A stretch of 5,955 nucleotides of DNA, taken from the NCBI GenBank assembly GCA_021297975.1, contig JAJTHO010000022.1, forward strand, positions 1 to 5,955. The letters are read 5' to 3'. Below the pieces are notes generated by a model. That model made no database searches, was not told where the DNA came from, and worked only from the letters and a program-made list of their open reading frames with translations. Each line of letters opens with the position of its first letter. Within the stretch, counting starts at the first letter, position 1. The DNA comes from Alphaproteobacteria bacterium. GTDB taxonomy: Bacteria > Pseudomonadota > Alphaproteobacteria > JAJTHO01. The position numbers were made by a program, and so were the translations under genes. Below, piece after piece: positions 5,664-5,955 of the stretch.

Positions 5664-5955
5664 AGTATCCGGTTTTTTTGGCGCTTGCGCTTTTGGCGAT
5701 GGTGCAGCCCGCGAAGGCGCAAGGCCTTGATTTATCCATGGCGCTCGGCGATACGCCGCTGGAAATTGATTCCGCCGGCGGCATTGAATGGAATCAGGAA
5801 AAGCGCACCGTTGCCGCCGATGGCAATGTGCGTATTCGTTTTGGCGCGTATACCCTTGCGGCAGAACGCGTTCAGGGCAGCTATGCTGAGGTTGACGGCA
5901 AGCCGCAGGCACAGCAGCTCCGCGCTGATGGGCTGGTGCGCTTTACTGGTGTTGA
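5660..5955 (+). CDS. lptA: Periplasmic LPS transport protein LptA (OstA-like), partial (C-terminus beyond right edge)
   Basis: Ninety-eight codons are open to the window edge. Residues 1-20 are a Sec signal peptide with a hydrophobic core (YPVFLALALLAMVQP) and an AKA-Q cleavage site, so the protein is exported to the periplasm. The mature start fits the LptA/OstA jellyroll: PLEIDSAGGIEWNQEKRTVAADGNVRIRFG, including the family pattern of 'I(D/A)..GIEW....K...A.GN', then YTLAAERVQGSY. LptA forms the protein bridge that carries LPS from LptC to LptD in the outer membrane. The ATG overlaps the lptC stop as ATGA. lptB, and often rpoN, would be expected next in alphaproteobacteria, but lie outside this window. 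The family is clear from context and motif; the total length is unknown. Confidence 0.88.
   Translation, partial: MKYPVFLALALLAMVQPAKAQGLDLSMALGDTPLEIDSAGGIEWNQEKRTVAADGNVRIRFGAYTLAAERVQGSYAEVDGKPQAQQLRADGLVRFTGV

Noticed and set aside
5237..5722. Open frame of 161 codons on the minus strand
   Set aside because: Antisense to lptC and the lptA start, both supported by motifs and by start-stop overlaps.

Overview
The window looks like a chromosomal, GC-rich stretch of an alphaproteobacterium with LPS and, probably, flagella. Three observations point that way: FlhF and FlhG have the alphaproteobacterial sequence style (VTR/TRLD...RRLGGLL in FlhF; GKGGVGKTW and DILAGRSGSGSL in FlhG), LptC has the RLYGVDKDNRPYVV motif, and kdsD-lptC-lptA are tightly overlapped. 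I cannot name a genus. No phage, transposase, CRISPR, tRNA or rRNA signal is visible.

Layout. Positions 1-2538 form a leftward block, flhF -> flhG -> family 2 glycosyltransferase, whose last gene runs off the left edge. A 117-bp divergent intergenic region (2539-2655) separates it from rightward msrB, a secreted peptide methionine sulfoxide reductase. msrB converges on leftward folK (3320-3769). From 3997 a rightward LPS operon starts: kdsD, lptC (GTGA overlap) and lptA (ATGA overlap, cut by the right edge).

The most distinctive non-coding structure is a pair of 116-bp elements, A (3199-3314) and B (3797-3912). They are about 90% identical, lie in inverted orientation and bracket folK. Each folds on paper as a cloverleaf: an outer stem with CGTCAT/ATGACG-type ends, two small CAAAACC/GGTTTTG arms and a long central arm. 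Nearly all differences between the copies fall in loops, linkers or the tip of the central arm. They belong in style to the dispersed 'GTCATCCTGAGC...GCTCGGAATGACG' intergenic repeats known from many bacterial genomes, here with extra arms.

How the genes fit together. FlhF and FlhG set flagellar position and number. KdsD makes arabinose-5-phosphate for Kdo. LptC and LptA carry finished LPS from the inner membrane across the periplasm. FolK serves folate synthesis and MsrB repairs oxidised periplasmic proteins. The glycosyltransferase may act on a surface glycan, but its acceptor cannot be read from sequence. I found no convincing new multi-gene system. The points worth a second look are the cloverleaf pair, a KdsD in which a usually conserved active-site Glu is replaced by Pro with a Glu one residue earlier, and a periplasmic MsrB with only its catalytic cysteine.
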